From Bryobacteraceae bacterium (lineage in GTDB: Bacteria; Acidobacteriota; Terriglobia; Bryobacterales; Bryobacteraceae), in the NCBI GenBank assembly GCA_947458745.1, contig CANGYQ010000009.1:1-64000 (forward strand): DNA of 64,000 bases. Reading direction: 5' to 3'. Below, piece by piece: positions 19,080 to 27,531 of the stretch. How positions within the stretch are numbered: position 1 is the stretch's first letter; each line of letters starts with the position of its first letter. The notes beneath the pieces were generated by a model. That model was given only the letters and a program-made list of their open reading frames with translations, did no database searches and had not been told where the DNA came from. The position numbers and the translations under genes were made by a program.

Positions 19080-20413
19080 TGGAGTACCGGAGAATCTGCC
19101 GTCAAGGTGCCCCGGGCCGCCTCGAGCGCGACCTCAGAAACCCGGACATCATGTTGCGCAGCGAGCAGGCGGAGGCTGGCCTCGGCCTGGGCGGTTTCCG
19201 CCCGCAGCAGTTCAGTGACGGTGGCCAGACCGGCTTCATAACGGTTCTTGGTTATCCGGAGAGATTCAGCCGCCATCTCCACCGCCGCGGAACTGGCCGC
19301 GACCCGGGCCTGCGCCGACTGGACCGCTTCCCCGCCCTGCATCACTTCGAGAGCGATGCGCGAATCGAGGGCGCGCTGATTCGCCTTCACCCCGGCGATC
19401 CGTTCGGTGGCCGCGCGGACGCGGGCCCGGTCCGCACCAGCTTGAAAGGGGGTCCACTTCAGCGTGACGCCCGCCAGCCAGTTGGCCCCGCCGCGATTGA
19501 CGAACCGCTGGCGATCCGCCTCAAAGGCACCCTGAGCGCTCACCTGCGGGAGCATCGCCGCGCGGGCGGCCAGACGCTGCGCTTCTGCTTGCCGCAGTTG
19601 GGCAGCAGCGGCGTGTTGCTCCGGGCGATCGGGCCGCGGGGCAGCAGTAGCAACTCCGGAACTCGTCAGGACGCTGGTCAGCCGGTGGGACTCAGACAAC
19701 GAGACCCCCATGGCTTCATTGAGAGCAGCCTGAGCTTGGCGCTGCTCTGACTCGCGCCGGATCAACTGTTCCGCCATGGCGGCCCGGTGGACCTTGACGG
19801 CCAGCACGTCCAGCTCCGTGGAGCGCCCGGCGTCGCGAATGTTTTCGGCGGTCTTCAAATTGGCGGTGGCCGACTCCAGAGCCGCCACCGCCACCCGTAC
19901 ACCCTCGCGGGCCAATACCGCGTTCAGGTAGGCCGTGGCCGTCTGCCGGGCCAGCAGCAGCCGTAGGCCCTGCTCATCCGCTTCCGCGGCTGCTCGTCCA
20001 CCTTCCGCCTGCGCCATTGCCGCCCGCGCCCGGCCGCCATCGTAGAGCGGCTGCACGGCCATCACCAGCGATTGGAAGTTGTTGACGAAGTCCGGACGAT
20101 TCAGCGGACCTAGCGCGAAGTTGGAGGCCGCAAACTGGCGCTGCGTCAGCAAACTGGAGAAGACAAAGACAGGATTATTGCTGCGGTTGAAGCTTTCGGT
20201 GTAGTCCACGCGGGCCCAGCGTCCGGCCCGGGCCTCCAACGCGCCTTGCTGCGCCGCGCGGACCGCGGCCTGTCCGGCAGCGACGGCGGGATGGGTGGCC
20301 AGTGAGCGGCCGACGGCCTGGGACAGAGACAAAGGCTCCTGCGCCAGGAGGGATCCCAGGGACAGCATCGAAGCGGCGGCGCGGAAGGCGAACACGGCAG
20401 CGTGGGAGCTCAT
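19076..20413 (-). CDS. TolC-family outer membrane efflux protein
   Basis: A 445-residue outer-membrane factor. After a signal peptide (ends near SLLAQ) come two TolC repeats with long amphipathic helices, seen in LSLSQAVGRSLATHPAVAAGQ and the late NRYEAGLATVTELLRAETAQAEA. ATG 20413 is chosen over an in-frame start 27 nt upstream: the upstream start lies inside the operator, while 20413 sits 6 nt after a -10. It is the first gene of the efflux operon and diverges from arsR. Confidence 0.9.
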   Translation of the reverse strand: MSSHAAVFAFRAAASMLSLGSLLAQEPLSLSQAVGRSLATHPAVAAGQAAVRAAQQGALEARAGRWARVDYTESFNRSNNPVFVFSSLLTQRQFAASNFALGPLNRPDFVNNFQSLVMAVQPLYDGGRARAAMAQAEGGRAAAEADEQGLRLLLARQTATAYLNAVLAREGVRVAVAALESATANLKTAENIRDAGRSTELDVLAVKVHRAAMAEQLIRRESEQRQAQAALNEAMGVSLSESHRLTSVLTSSGVATAAPRPDRPEQHAAAAQLRQAEAQRLAARAAMLPQVSAQGAFEADRQRFVNRGGANWLAGVTLKWTPFQAGADRARVRAATERIAGVKANQRALDSRIALEVMQGGEAVQSAQARVAASSAAVEMAAESLRITKNRYEAGLATVTELLRAETAQAEASLRLLAAQHDVRVSEVALEAARGTLTADSPVLQ

Positions 20414-20448
20414 ATCGTGATCGTATGCGTCTATACGCATATTGTCAA
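20414..20448 (-). promoter_or_regulatory. Efflux operon promoter
   Basis: Minus strand: consensus TTGACA (20448-20443), 17-nt spacer, TACGAT (20425-20420), then 6 nt to ATG 20413. It is one of the best promoters in the window; the palindrome 20424-20441 fills its spacer. Confidence 0.7.
20424..20441. promoter_or_regulatory. Palindromic operator, probably for the divergent ArsR
   Basis: TATGCGT-CTAT-ACGCATA, perfect 7-bp arms with a 4-nt centre. It occupies the spacer between the -35 and -10 of the efflux promoter and touches the upstream side of the arsR promoter. Binding here would block the efflux operon. Confidence 0.6.
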
Positions 20449-20457
20449 GAAATACTA

Positions 20458-20492
20458 TTGCCTTATGCGGCGCACTGCTCTATTCTGAAGGC
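20458..20492 (+). promoter_or_regulatory. arsR promoter candidate
   Basis: TTGCCT (20458-20463), 17-nt spacer, TATTCT (20481-20486), then 6 nt to ATG 20493. GAAGG inside the 6 nt is too close to the ATG for a normal ribosome binding site. Confidence 0.5.
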
Positions 20493-20873
20493 ATGAAGGC
20501 GCAACCGGCCCCACTACCGGAAGAACTGATGGACGAAGTGGCCCGGCGCTTCCGGGCACTGGCCGAGCCAGTTAGGCTGCGCATCCTCTCGCGTCTGGAA
20601 TCTGGCGAACGGTCAGTGAACGATTTGGCGGAAGCGCTGCAGGCGGGGCAATCGAACATTTCCCGGCATCTCCAAGCCTTGCTTGACTGCGGCTTGGTGG
20701 CACGGCGCCGGGAGGGCACGACAGTGTTTTACCGGGTGGGCGACCCGATGATCTTCACGCTGTGTGATCTGGTATGTCGCAACGCCCGCCAGCAAGCGCA
20801 GGAGAGACTGAAGCGCCTGGTGGCCGCCAAGTCAGCGCGCCGGACGCCGGTGTCCCGGACCTCGGCTTCTTGA
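20493..20873 (+). CDS. ArsR-family transcriptional regulator
   Basis: A 126-residue winged-helix repressor: FRALAEPVRLRILSRLESGERSVNDLAEALQ, the recognition helix QSNISRHLQALLDCGLVARRREG, and the wing TTVFYRVGD. The classical ArsR metal site (ELCVCDL-type) is absent; cysteines are found in LLDCGLV and in the C-terminal helix (TLCDLVC). Cysteine-based sulfur or redox sensing is possible but not shown. It diverges from the efflux operon and is followed by a TauE/SafE gene. The palindrome at 20424-20441 is the likely binding site. Confidence 0.9.
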   Translation: MKAQPAPLPEELMDEVARRFRALAEPVRLRILSRLESGERSVNDLAEALQAGQSNISRHLQALLDCGLVARRREGTTVFYRVGDPMIFTLCDLVCRNARQQAQERLKRLVAAKSARRTPVSRTSAS

Positions 20874-20937
20874 GTCTCGCCATGAACAACCACTGGGCAA
20901 TCCCGGCCGGAACTTGCCGTAGCAAGAGTGTGGCGCG

Positions 20938-21690
20938 GTGATCTTTCCTCTGGCGGCCTACCTCCTGACGCTGTTGATCGGCCTCTCCCTGGGGGTGCTG
21001 GGCGCGGGTGGAGCGATCCTGCTGCTGCCGGTGCTGGTTTACGTGGCGGGTATAGCGCCACCGCAGGCGGTTCCGATGTCGATGGCCGTCATGTCGGTGA
21101 CCAGTCTGGTGGGGGCGCTCGGGTACTTGCGGCGTGGCGATGTCTCGTTGCGTCTGGCGGTGGTGTTCGGGTTGGGCGGGATGGCGGGTGCGTTCACAGG
21201 TACGCACTTCACCCATTTGGTGCCGGCGCGGATCCTGATGCTGATCTTTGCGGGCGTGTTGCTGGTGGTGGGCACCTTGATGTTGACCCGGCGCAATGCC
21301 TTGACGTGCAGCCAGCCCTGCCTGCCGCCGCGCTGCTTTACGATTGCGTTCTCGATCGGGCTGTTGACCGGACTGCTGGGCGTGGGCGGCGGGTTTCTGC
21401 TGGTGCCGGCGCTGATGCGCTTTGCCGGACTGCAAGCGCGCGCCGCCGCTGGCACATCGCTGGCGCTGATCAGTTTGAACTCCTTTGTCGGCCTCGCCGG
21501 GCAGTTGCGGTTCATTTCGCTCGACTGGACCGCCGCGGCCAGCATCCTGGTGTTTGCGGTGGCGGGCTTGGAGGGCGGATTGGTGCTGGCTCCACGAATG
21601 CAGGTGGACCACCTGAAGCGCGCGCTGGCAGTACTCTTGGTGGCCATCGGCCTGGGAATCGGCGTAGCCAACCTGGCGGCGATGGCATAA
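20938..21690 (+). CDS. TauE/SafE-family membrane transporter (second copy)
   Basis: A 250-residue membrane protein of the same DUF81 family as the one in the cys operon. Two repeats are clear: GLSLGVLGAGGAILLLPVL and GLLTGLLGVGGGFLLVPAL, each followed by three hydrophobic helices. The start is GTG 20938, with only a weak AAGAG upstream. It lies 64 nt after arsR on the same strand and is probably under the same control. With DUF2892 in the divergent operon this resembles sulfur-responsive loci. Confidence 0.87.
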   Translation: MIFPLAAYLLTLLIGLSLGVLGAGGAILLLPVLVYVAGIAPPQAVPMSMAVMSVTSLVGALGYLRRGDVSLRLAVVFGLGGMAGAFTGTHFTHLVPARILMLIFAGVLLVVGTLMLTRRNALTCSQPCLPPRCFTIAFSIGLLTGLLGVGGGFLLVPALMRFAGLQARAAAGTSLALISLNSFVGLAGQLRFISLDWTAAASILVFAVAGLEGGLVLAPRMQVDHLKRALAVLLVAIGLGIGVANLAAMA

Positions 21691-21706
21691 ACTGAAGGTC
21701 AACAGC

Positions 21707-22678
21707 ATGATTTCCGTCGTTATTCCTATCCACAATGAGGAGCCCTCGATCCTCCCGCTATACGACCGGTTGACGGCGGTCATGGAGAAGGTCCAGAAGC
21801 CTTACGAGCTGATCTTTATCGACGATGCCAGCAATGACCGGAGCTTCGATTTACTGGCTAATCTCGTAGAAATCGATTCCCGGCTGAAGGTGATCCGATT
21901 ACGCCGTAATTTCGGCCAGACCGCGGCCCTGTCAGCGGGATTCGACGAAGCCCAGGGCGAGATTATCATCTCGATGGATGGCGACCTGCAGCATGCTCCG
22001 GAGGACATTCCGCTCCTGCTGGAACGGATGAACGAAGGCTATGATATTGCCAGCGGCTGGCGCAAGAACCGGGTGGATAACCTCTGGCTGCGAAAGATCC
22101 CTTCCCGCATCGCCAATTACATGATGCGCCAGGCTTCTGGTGTGGACCTGCACGACTTTGGCACCACCTTTAAGGCTTACCGTTCCGAGGTGTTGAAGGA
22201 CGTCAATCTCTACGGAGAGTTGCACCGCTTCATTCCAGCCCTGGCCAGCTTCTACGGCGCGCGCGTGATTGAGGTGCCGATCGCCAACATCAACCGTCCG
22301 GCCGGACAGTCGCATTACGGAATCGGACGAACCTTCCGGGTGCTGTTCGACATTCTCACGATCAAATTCTTGTTGAAGTACTTCACGCGGCCAATGCACT
22401 TTTTCGGAAAACTGGGCTTGGCTGGCGTGGGAATTGGCGGCGTGATTATGGCCTACCTGGCCGTCTTCAAGCTGATGGGCGGCGAACTGGTGCAAGACCA
22501 CGGCCCGCTGATGATTGCCGGCGCTCTACTGTTGCTGGGCGGCATGATGATGTTCTCCACGGGACTATTGGGTGAAATGATGATGCGCACTTACTTTGAG
22601 AGCCAGGGACGGCGGATTTATGCCGTTCGCGAGATACGCACGCGCCGCGAAGCGCAGGAAGCAGGCGGTGCACGATGA
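21707..22678 (+). CDS. Family 2 glycosyltransferase (DPM1/GtrB type)
   Basis: A 323-residue membrane-bound GT2 enzyme. The catalytic domain has VVIPIHNEEPSILPLY, FIDDASNDRS, and the DxD-type SMDGDLQHAPED, then HDFGTTFKAYR. Two membrane helices close the protein (about residues 230-255 and 265-295). The family transfers sugars such as mannose, glucose or aminoarabinose to a polyprenyl phosphate for later use outside the membrane. GAAGG at 21694-21698 gives a normal ribosome binding site 8 nt before the ATG. It overlaps the next gene by 4 bp. Confidence 0.9.
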   Translation: MISVVIPIHNEEPSILPLYDRLTAVMEKVQKPYELIFIDDASNDRSFDLLANLVEIDSRLKVIRLRRNFGQTAALSAGFDEAQGEIIISMDGDLQHAPEDIPLLLERMNEGYDIASGWRKNRVDNLWLRKIPSRIANYMMRQASGVDLHDFGTTFKAYRSEVLKDVNLYGELHRFIPALASFYGARVIEVPIANINRPAGQSHYGIGRTFRVLFDILTIKFLLKYFTRPMHFFGKLGLAGVGIGGVIMAYLAVFKLMGGELVQDHGPLMIAGALLLLGGMMMFSTGLLGEMMMRTYFESQGRRIYAVREIRTRREAQEAGGAR

Positions 22679-25398
22679 AGACGCTGCTGATCTTCACGAC
22701 ACTGGTGGCTTCGGCCGTCGGCCAGGAGATCGCACCTTCATCTCCTGACTTCTTTGAATCGCGAATCCGCCCCGTGCTGGTGGAGCGCTGCCAGGGTTGC
22801 CACAACCCCAAGGCGAAGACGGCCGGGTTGGATTTGACGACACCGGCGGGCTTGGGCAAGGGTGGCGAATCCGGTCCCATTGTTGATATCCAGAAGTTGG
22901 ATGAAAGCCGCATTCTGCGCTACCTGGGCTATCAGGAAAAGGTCAAGATGCCGCCCACGGGCAAGTTGCCCGCGGCGCAGTTGGACGACTTCAAGGCTTG
23001 GGTGATCTCGGGCGCCAAGTGGGGCTCAGAGAAAGTGGAATTCGCCGCCGCCGCCAAGAAAAAGGGCATTACGGAAGCCCAACGCCGCTTCTGGGCCTTC
23101 CAGCCGCGCAAAGCGGTTTCGGCGCCAGAGGTGCCCGGGGCGACCACTCCGGTGGACGCCTTCATTCTGGCCAAGCTGAACGAGAAGCAACTGGGCCTGG
23201 CCAAGCCCGCCGACAAGCTGACACTGTTGCGTCGCGCCACCTATGACCTGACCGGTCTGCCCCCCACCATTGAAGAGATTGACATCTTCATGAAGGATGG
23301 GTCACCCAACGCCTTCGAGAAGGTGATCGACCGGCTGCTGGCTTCGCCACGCTATGGCGAACGCTGGGGCCGCCACTGGCTGGATGTGGCCCGCTACGCT
23401 GATTCAACCGGTGCCGATGAAGACCACCGCTATCCGGACGCCTGGAAGTATCGCGACTACGTGATCGATTCGTTCAACCGCGACGTGCCCTACAACAAGT
23501 TTGTCCAGGAGCAGATAGCGGGTGATCTGCTGCCGCCCGAAGGCGAAGACGTGAAGATTGGCGTTAATCGCCGTGGCATTGTGGCCACCGGTTTCCTGGC
23601 AGTCGGCCCGCGTCTGATTGCGGAGCAGGACAAGAAGAAGATGTTCTACGACTTTGTCGATGAACAGATCGCCACCACGTCGCGCGCATTTCTGGGTCTG
23701 ACGCTTGATTGCGCGCGCTGCCACGACCACAAGTTCGATCCGCTGCTGCAGAAAGACTACTACTCGATGGCGTCCATCTTTGCCTCGACCAAGGCGTTTA
23801 CTGACTGGAAAGCCCACGTCAGCGTGATGTACCGCCCGGCGCTGGTGTCGAAGGAAGAGTTCGGCAAGTGGGAGACGGCGCAGAATAAGGTGAAAGCCAA
23901 GAAGAGCGAGATCGAGATGATCGATCAGGAGCAGGCAACCCTTCGCATGAACCGCTTGTCTTCACAAGTCGCCGACTTCATGACGGGCAAGCCGGGTCTG
24001 GACCCTCAAGTCGCCGCTACGTGGGCCAAGTATCTCGGCAAGAACGATGACGTCCGGCCCTATCTGGCCCGTTGGGAAGCCGCGGCCAAGGCTGATGCTG
24101 CTGCCCGCCGTGCCGTCGCCGAAAGCTATCAGAAGGAGTTTGCGGCCAGCGCCAACGCCTACATGGCGGCCGTCGACAAGTGGCGCAAGGCGGTGGAGAG
24201 TGCCCGCAAAGAAGGCTTGCCCGGTCCGGACAAGCCCAACTTCGACAACTCCAGCCACCGGTTTTTTGAGGACATCTTCCTTGATAAGAATGGTCCGTTT
24301 GCATCTCCCAGCAAGGACATTGAGAAGACGTATCCGGCTGATGTTCAGGCCAGGCGCGCGGCCCTGTCAGTGGAACTGGAAGCCCTGAAGAAGGCGTCCC
24401 CGCCCGAACCGGAGTTAGCTACGGGTGTCAGCGAAGGCGACCCAGTGACGCAGCATCTGTTCATCCGGGGTGATGTGGCCAACGAAGGCGAGATAGTCGC
24501 CAAGCAGTTCCCCGTGATCCTGGCGGGCGAAAATCAAGCACCGATCGTGAAGGGTTCCGGCCGTCTGGAGATGGCCCAGTGGATGACAAACCCGGACCAT
24601 GCGCTGGTGCCGCGCGTAATGGCCAACCGTATCTGGCAGTGGCATTTTGGCGAAGGCCTGGTGCGCACGCCGTCGAACTTCGGCCTATTGGGCGAGAAGC
24701 CTTCGCATCCGGAAATGCTGGATTGGCTGGCCAACAAGTTCGTGGCCGACGGCTGGTCAGTGAAGAAGATGCATAAGACGATCATGCTGACGGCTGCATA
24801 TCAGCAGCAGAGCGTGATCACCAAAGACGCCTCCGTGAAGGACCCGGAAAATCGTCTCCTCTCGCACTTCCCACGACGCCGTTTGGCGGTGGAAGAGATC
24901 CGCGATTCGATGCTGGCGGTGGATGGCACCATTGACCTGACCATGGGCGGCACGTTGCAGGAAGGCACGGGCACCGATGGCGAGAACTCCTCGAAGCGTA
25001 TGTCGATTGACCCGGCGACGTCTAAGCGCCGTACGGTCTACATTCCGCTGCGCCGCTCCAACCTGCCGTCGTTGCTGAATCTGTTTGATTTCGGCGACGC
25101 CACCACCACCAACGAAGGGCGCTCCCGCACCAACGTTGCGCCGCAAGCGCTGTTTGCGATGAACTCACCGTTCGTCAATGCTCGCGCCGGGGTGCTGGCG
25201 GAGCAGACCCGGCAGATGCCACTGGACCGCGTGGTCCGCGAAGGCTTTGTCCGCGTCCTCAACCGCGCCGCCAAAGAGAACGAAGTGACGGCGATGGTGG
25301 AGTTTATGAAGAAGTTCCCGGGCGACAGTGAGTTTGCCGCCCGCCGCAGTATGTTCCGGATTCTGCTTGGTTCCAACGAGTTCATCTATGTCGACTAA
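22675..25398 (+). CDS. PSD1-type di-haem protein (PSCyt1-DUF1549-DUF1553)
   Basis: A 907-residue secreted protein with a signal peptide ending about residue 17. Two CXXCH sites are visible: CQGCH at 39-43 in the N-terminal PSCyt1 domain and CARCH at 346-350 (followed by DHKFDPLLQKDYY) in DUF1549. DUF1549 opens with PVDAFILAKLNEK and RRATYDLTGLPPT; DUF1553 fills the C-terminal third (MANRIWQWHFGEGLVRTPSNFG; RSRTNVAPQALFAMNS). The protein is c-type-cytochrome-like and probably periplasmic; its reaction is unknown. It overlaps the DUF1501 partner by 11 bp and the GT2 gene by 4 bp. Confidence 0.94.
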   Translation: MKTLLIFTTLVASAVGQEIAPSSPDFFESRIRPVLVERCQGCHNPKAKTAGLDLTTPAGLGKGGESGPIVDIQKLDESRILRYLGYQEKVKMPPTGKLPAAQLDDFKAWVISGAKWGSEKVEFAAAAKKKGITEAQRRFWAFQPRKAVSAPEVPGATTPVDAFILAKLNEKQLGLAKPADKLTLLRRATYDLTGLPPTIEEIDIFMKDGSPNAFEKVIDRLLASPRYGERWGRHWLDVARYADSTGADEDHRYPDAWKYRDYVIDSFNRDVPYNKFVQEQIAGDLLPPEGEDVKIGVNRRGIVATGFLAVGPRLIAEQDKKKMFYDFVDEQIATTSRAFLGLTLDCARCHDHKFDPLLQKDYYSMASIFASTKAFTDWKAHVSVMYRPALVSKEEFGKWETAQNKVKAKKSEIEMIDQEQATLRMNRLSSQVADFMTGKPGLDPQVAATWAKYLGKNDDVRPYLARWEAAAKADAAARRAVAESYQKEFAASANAYMAAVDKWRKAVESARKEGLPGPDKPNFDNSSHRFFEDIFLDKNGPFASPSKDIEKTYPADVQARRAALSVELEALKKASPPEPELATGVSEGDPVTQHLFIRGDVANEGEIVAKQFPVILAGENQAPIVKGSGRLEMAQWMTNPDHALVPRVMANRIWQWHFGEGLVRTPSNFGLLGEKPSHPEMLDWLANKFVADGWSVKKMHKTIMLTAAYQQQSVITKDASVKDPENRLLSHFPRRRLAVEEIRDSMLAVDGTIDLTMGGTLQEGTGTDGENSSKRMSIDPATSKRRTVYIPLRRSNLPSLLNLFDFGDATTTNEGRSRTNVAPQALFAMNSPFVNARAGVLAEQTRQMPLDRVVREGFVRVLNRAAKENEVTAMVEFMKKFPGDSEFAARRSMFRILLGSNEFIYVD

Positions 25399-26821
25399 CG
25401 CCTTTCAGCATGCGCAACAGTTTCTGACCCGCCGCGCCCTGCTGCGGCAGACGGCTTGTGGTTTTGGGACGCTGGGCCTCACCAGCATGGTGGCCCAGCA
25501 AGCAGCCGCTGCAGCATCGACGGGGAATCCGTTGACGGTCCGTGCCCCGCACTTTGCCCCCAAGGCCAAGCGCGTGATCTTCCTGTTCATGCACGGCGGC
25601 CCGTCGTCGATCGACACGTTTGATCCCAAGCCCAAGCTGGCCGAACTCGACGGCAAGCCGCTGCCCTTCAAGCGTCCGTTGACGTTTGCGGAGGGCAAGA
25701 TGGGCGGCCTGATGAAGTCCCCTTGGAACTTCAAGAAGTACGGCCAGAGCGGCATTGAAGTCAGCGACCTGTTCCCCAACGTCGCCAGCTGCGTCGATGA
25801 TCTCTGCGTGGTGCGCAGCGTAGTTGGCGATAGCGTGGCGCATGGCGGCGCGTCGCTGCAGCTGCACACCGGCTCCAACACCTTCACCCGGCCCAGCATG
25901 GGCAGCTGGGTGGTCTATGGACTAGGCAGTGAGAATCAGAACCTGCCGGGCTACATCACCATCAAGCCCTCGCTGGCCCATGGTGGGGCCAAGAACTGGG
26001 CGTCGGGCTTCCTGCCGGCGGCATATCAGGGCACGGCGATCGGCAACGCGGGCATCAAGATCGAAGAGCTGGCGGAGCCGATCGAGTACTTGTCGAACAA
26101 GGGCTACACGCCGGAGCAGCAGCGCTACGAGCTGGACATGCTGCAGAAGATGAACCGCGCGCACCAGTTTGAGCGCGAGTTCGACCCGGAGCTGGAAGGC
26201 CGCATCAACGCCTTTGAACTCGCCGCCCGCATGCAGACCGAAGCGCCGGAAGCGTTCGAGATCGAGAAGGAAACGGAAGCAACCCGCAAACTCTACGGCT
26301 ACGACAAGCCGGAGACCAAGGATTTCGCCTGGCAGTGCATCATGGCTCGCCGCCTGGTGGAGCGCGGTGTGCGTTTTGTGCAGTGCAGCCACAGCTACAA
26401 GTGGGATCAACACTCTGAGCTGGTGAAGCTGCACACGCGCAATGCGCGCGAAGTAGACCTTCCCATTGCGGGCCTGCTGAAGGACCTAAAATCGCGCGAT
26501 CTACTCAAGGACACGCTGGTCTTGTGGGGCGCGGAGTTCGGTCGCACACCCGTGGCCGAAGGCGGCGACGGTCGCGACCACAACCCGTACGGCTACACGA
26601 TGTGGATGGCTGGCGGCGGCGTGAAGCCCGGGTTTGTCTACGGTGCCACCGACGAGTTCGGCTATTACGCGGTGGAAGACCGCATGCACCTGCACGACCT
26701 GCACGCGACCATGCTGCACCTGCTCGGGTTCAACCACGAACAGCTAACCTACCGCTTCGCCGGCCGCAACTTCCGGTTGACGGATGTGGCGGGCCAAGTG
26801 GCGCACAAGATTATCGCTTAG
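25388..26821 (+). CDS. DUF1501 protein, Tat-exported partner of the PSD1 protein
   Basis: A 477-residue DUF1501 protein, a family related to the alkaline-phosphatase/sulfatase fold. The twin-arginine signal has RR at 15-16 (LTRRALLRQTACGFGTLG). Hallmarks are FLFMHGGPSSIDTFDPKP, the KYGQSGIEVSDLFPN region, and LWGAEFGRTPVAEGGDGRDHNPYGY with likely metal ligands, then HLHDLHATMLHLLG. The true start is ATG 25388, inside the end of the PSD1 gene; an earlier in-frame start would lengthen the signal peptide without reason. Its 3' end overlaps the convergent SDR gene by 11 bp. Confidence 0.93.
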   Translation: MSTNAFQHAQQFLTRRALLRQTACGFGTLGLTSMVAQQAAAAASTGNPLTVRAPHFAPKAKRVIFLFMHGGPSSIDTFDPKPKLAELDGKPLPFKRPLTFAEGKMGGLMKSPWNFKKYGQSGIEVSDLFPNVASCVDDLCVVRSVVGDSVAHGGASLQLHTGSNTFTRPSMGSWVVYGLGSENQNLPGYITIKPSLAHGGAKNWASGFLPAAYQGTAIGNAGIKIEELAEPIEYLSNKGYTPEQQRYELDMLQKMNRAHQFEREFDPELEGRINAFELAARMQTEAPEAFEIEKETEATRKLYGYDKPETKDFAWQCIMARRLVERGVRFVQCSHSYKWDQHSELVKLHTRNAREVDLPIAGLLKDLKSRDLLKDTLVLWGAEFGRTPVAEGGDGRDHNPYGYTMWMAGGGVKPGFVYGATDEFGYYAVEDRMHLHDLHATMLHLLGFNHEQLTYRFAGRNFRLTDVAGQVAHKIIA

Positions 26822-27506
26822 ACGTGATTTTCGCCGCCAACTGGCGGATTTCCCCATAAGTGTGGACGAACCGCCCCGGCTCATCCTGTTGAGCCACGGC
26901 GACCATGGCTTGGGCAACTGAGGCGGCCTCAATCGCCCGGTACTCCCGCAAGGGGCCAATCAGCAATGGCGCTGTCAGACGCAGAATCCCGGCCATCAAC
27001 GCCTCGCCAGGACGGCTTTCATTCCGATCGCCCAGCAGTACGCTGGGCCGGAAGATGTGGGAGCGGGGGAAGCGTTGTTCGGCGATGCCTTCTTCCATCT
27101 CGCCCTTCACCGCCAAGTAGAACGTCCCGCTGTTGCTGTCTGCCCCAATGGATGAGACGACACAGAAGCATTGTGTCTCCCCCGCCCGGGCCCAATAGGC
27201 GAAGTTGGCGACGGCGTCGTGATCGACATGCCGGAAGGCTTCCTTGGAGCCGGCCTTCTTGATCGTGGTGCCCAACGCACAGAAGGCATCGTCGGCGGCG
27301 ATAGGAGGGATGCTACCCAGATCGGCAAAGCTGGTGACGATCTCGCGGTACCGCGGATGCGTCACCCTCTGCGGTTTGCGCACCAGCGCGATCACCTGGG
27401 CGTAGGCCGGATGCTCCAACAGCAGCTGCAAACAGTGGCCTCCGATCAGGCCCGTGGACCCGGCAATCAGAGCGATTTTGGAAGATGGCGCGCGCACGAT
27501 GCTCAT
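26811..27506 (-). CDS. NAD(P)-binding SDR, TIP30-like
   Basis: A 231-residue Rossmann protein of the atypical SDR group related to HTATIP2/TIP30. The nucleotide motif GSTGLIGGHCLQLLL is near the N-terminus; VVSSIGADSNS and FYLAVKGEMEE supply the serine and YxxxK-like residues, and FRPSVLLGDRNESRPGE follows. ATG 27506 gives the natural N-terminus. It is divergent from the FAD oxidase gene, 25 nt apart. Substrate unknown. Confidence 0.85.
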   Translation of the reverse strand: MSIVRAPSSKIALIAGSTGLIGGHCLQLLLEHPAYAQVIALVRKPQRVTHPRYREIVTSFADLGSIPPIAADDAFCALGTTIKKAGSKEAFRHVDHDAVANFAYWARAGETQCFCVVSSIGADSNSGTFYLAVKGEMEEGIAEQRFPRSHIFRPSVLLGDRNESRPGEALMAGILRLTAPLLIGPLREYRAIEAASVAQAMVAVAQQDEPGRFVHTYGEIRQLAAKITSKR

Positions 27507-27531
27507 AGAGGAGTTACCGTAGTAGTAGAAC

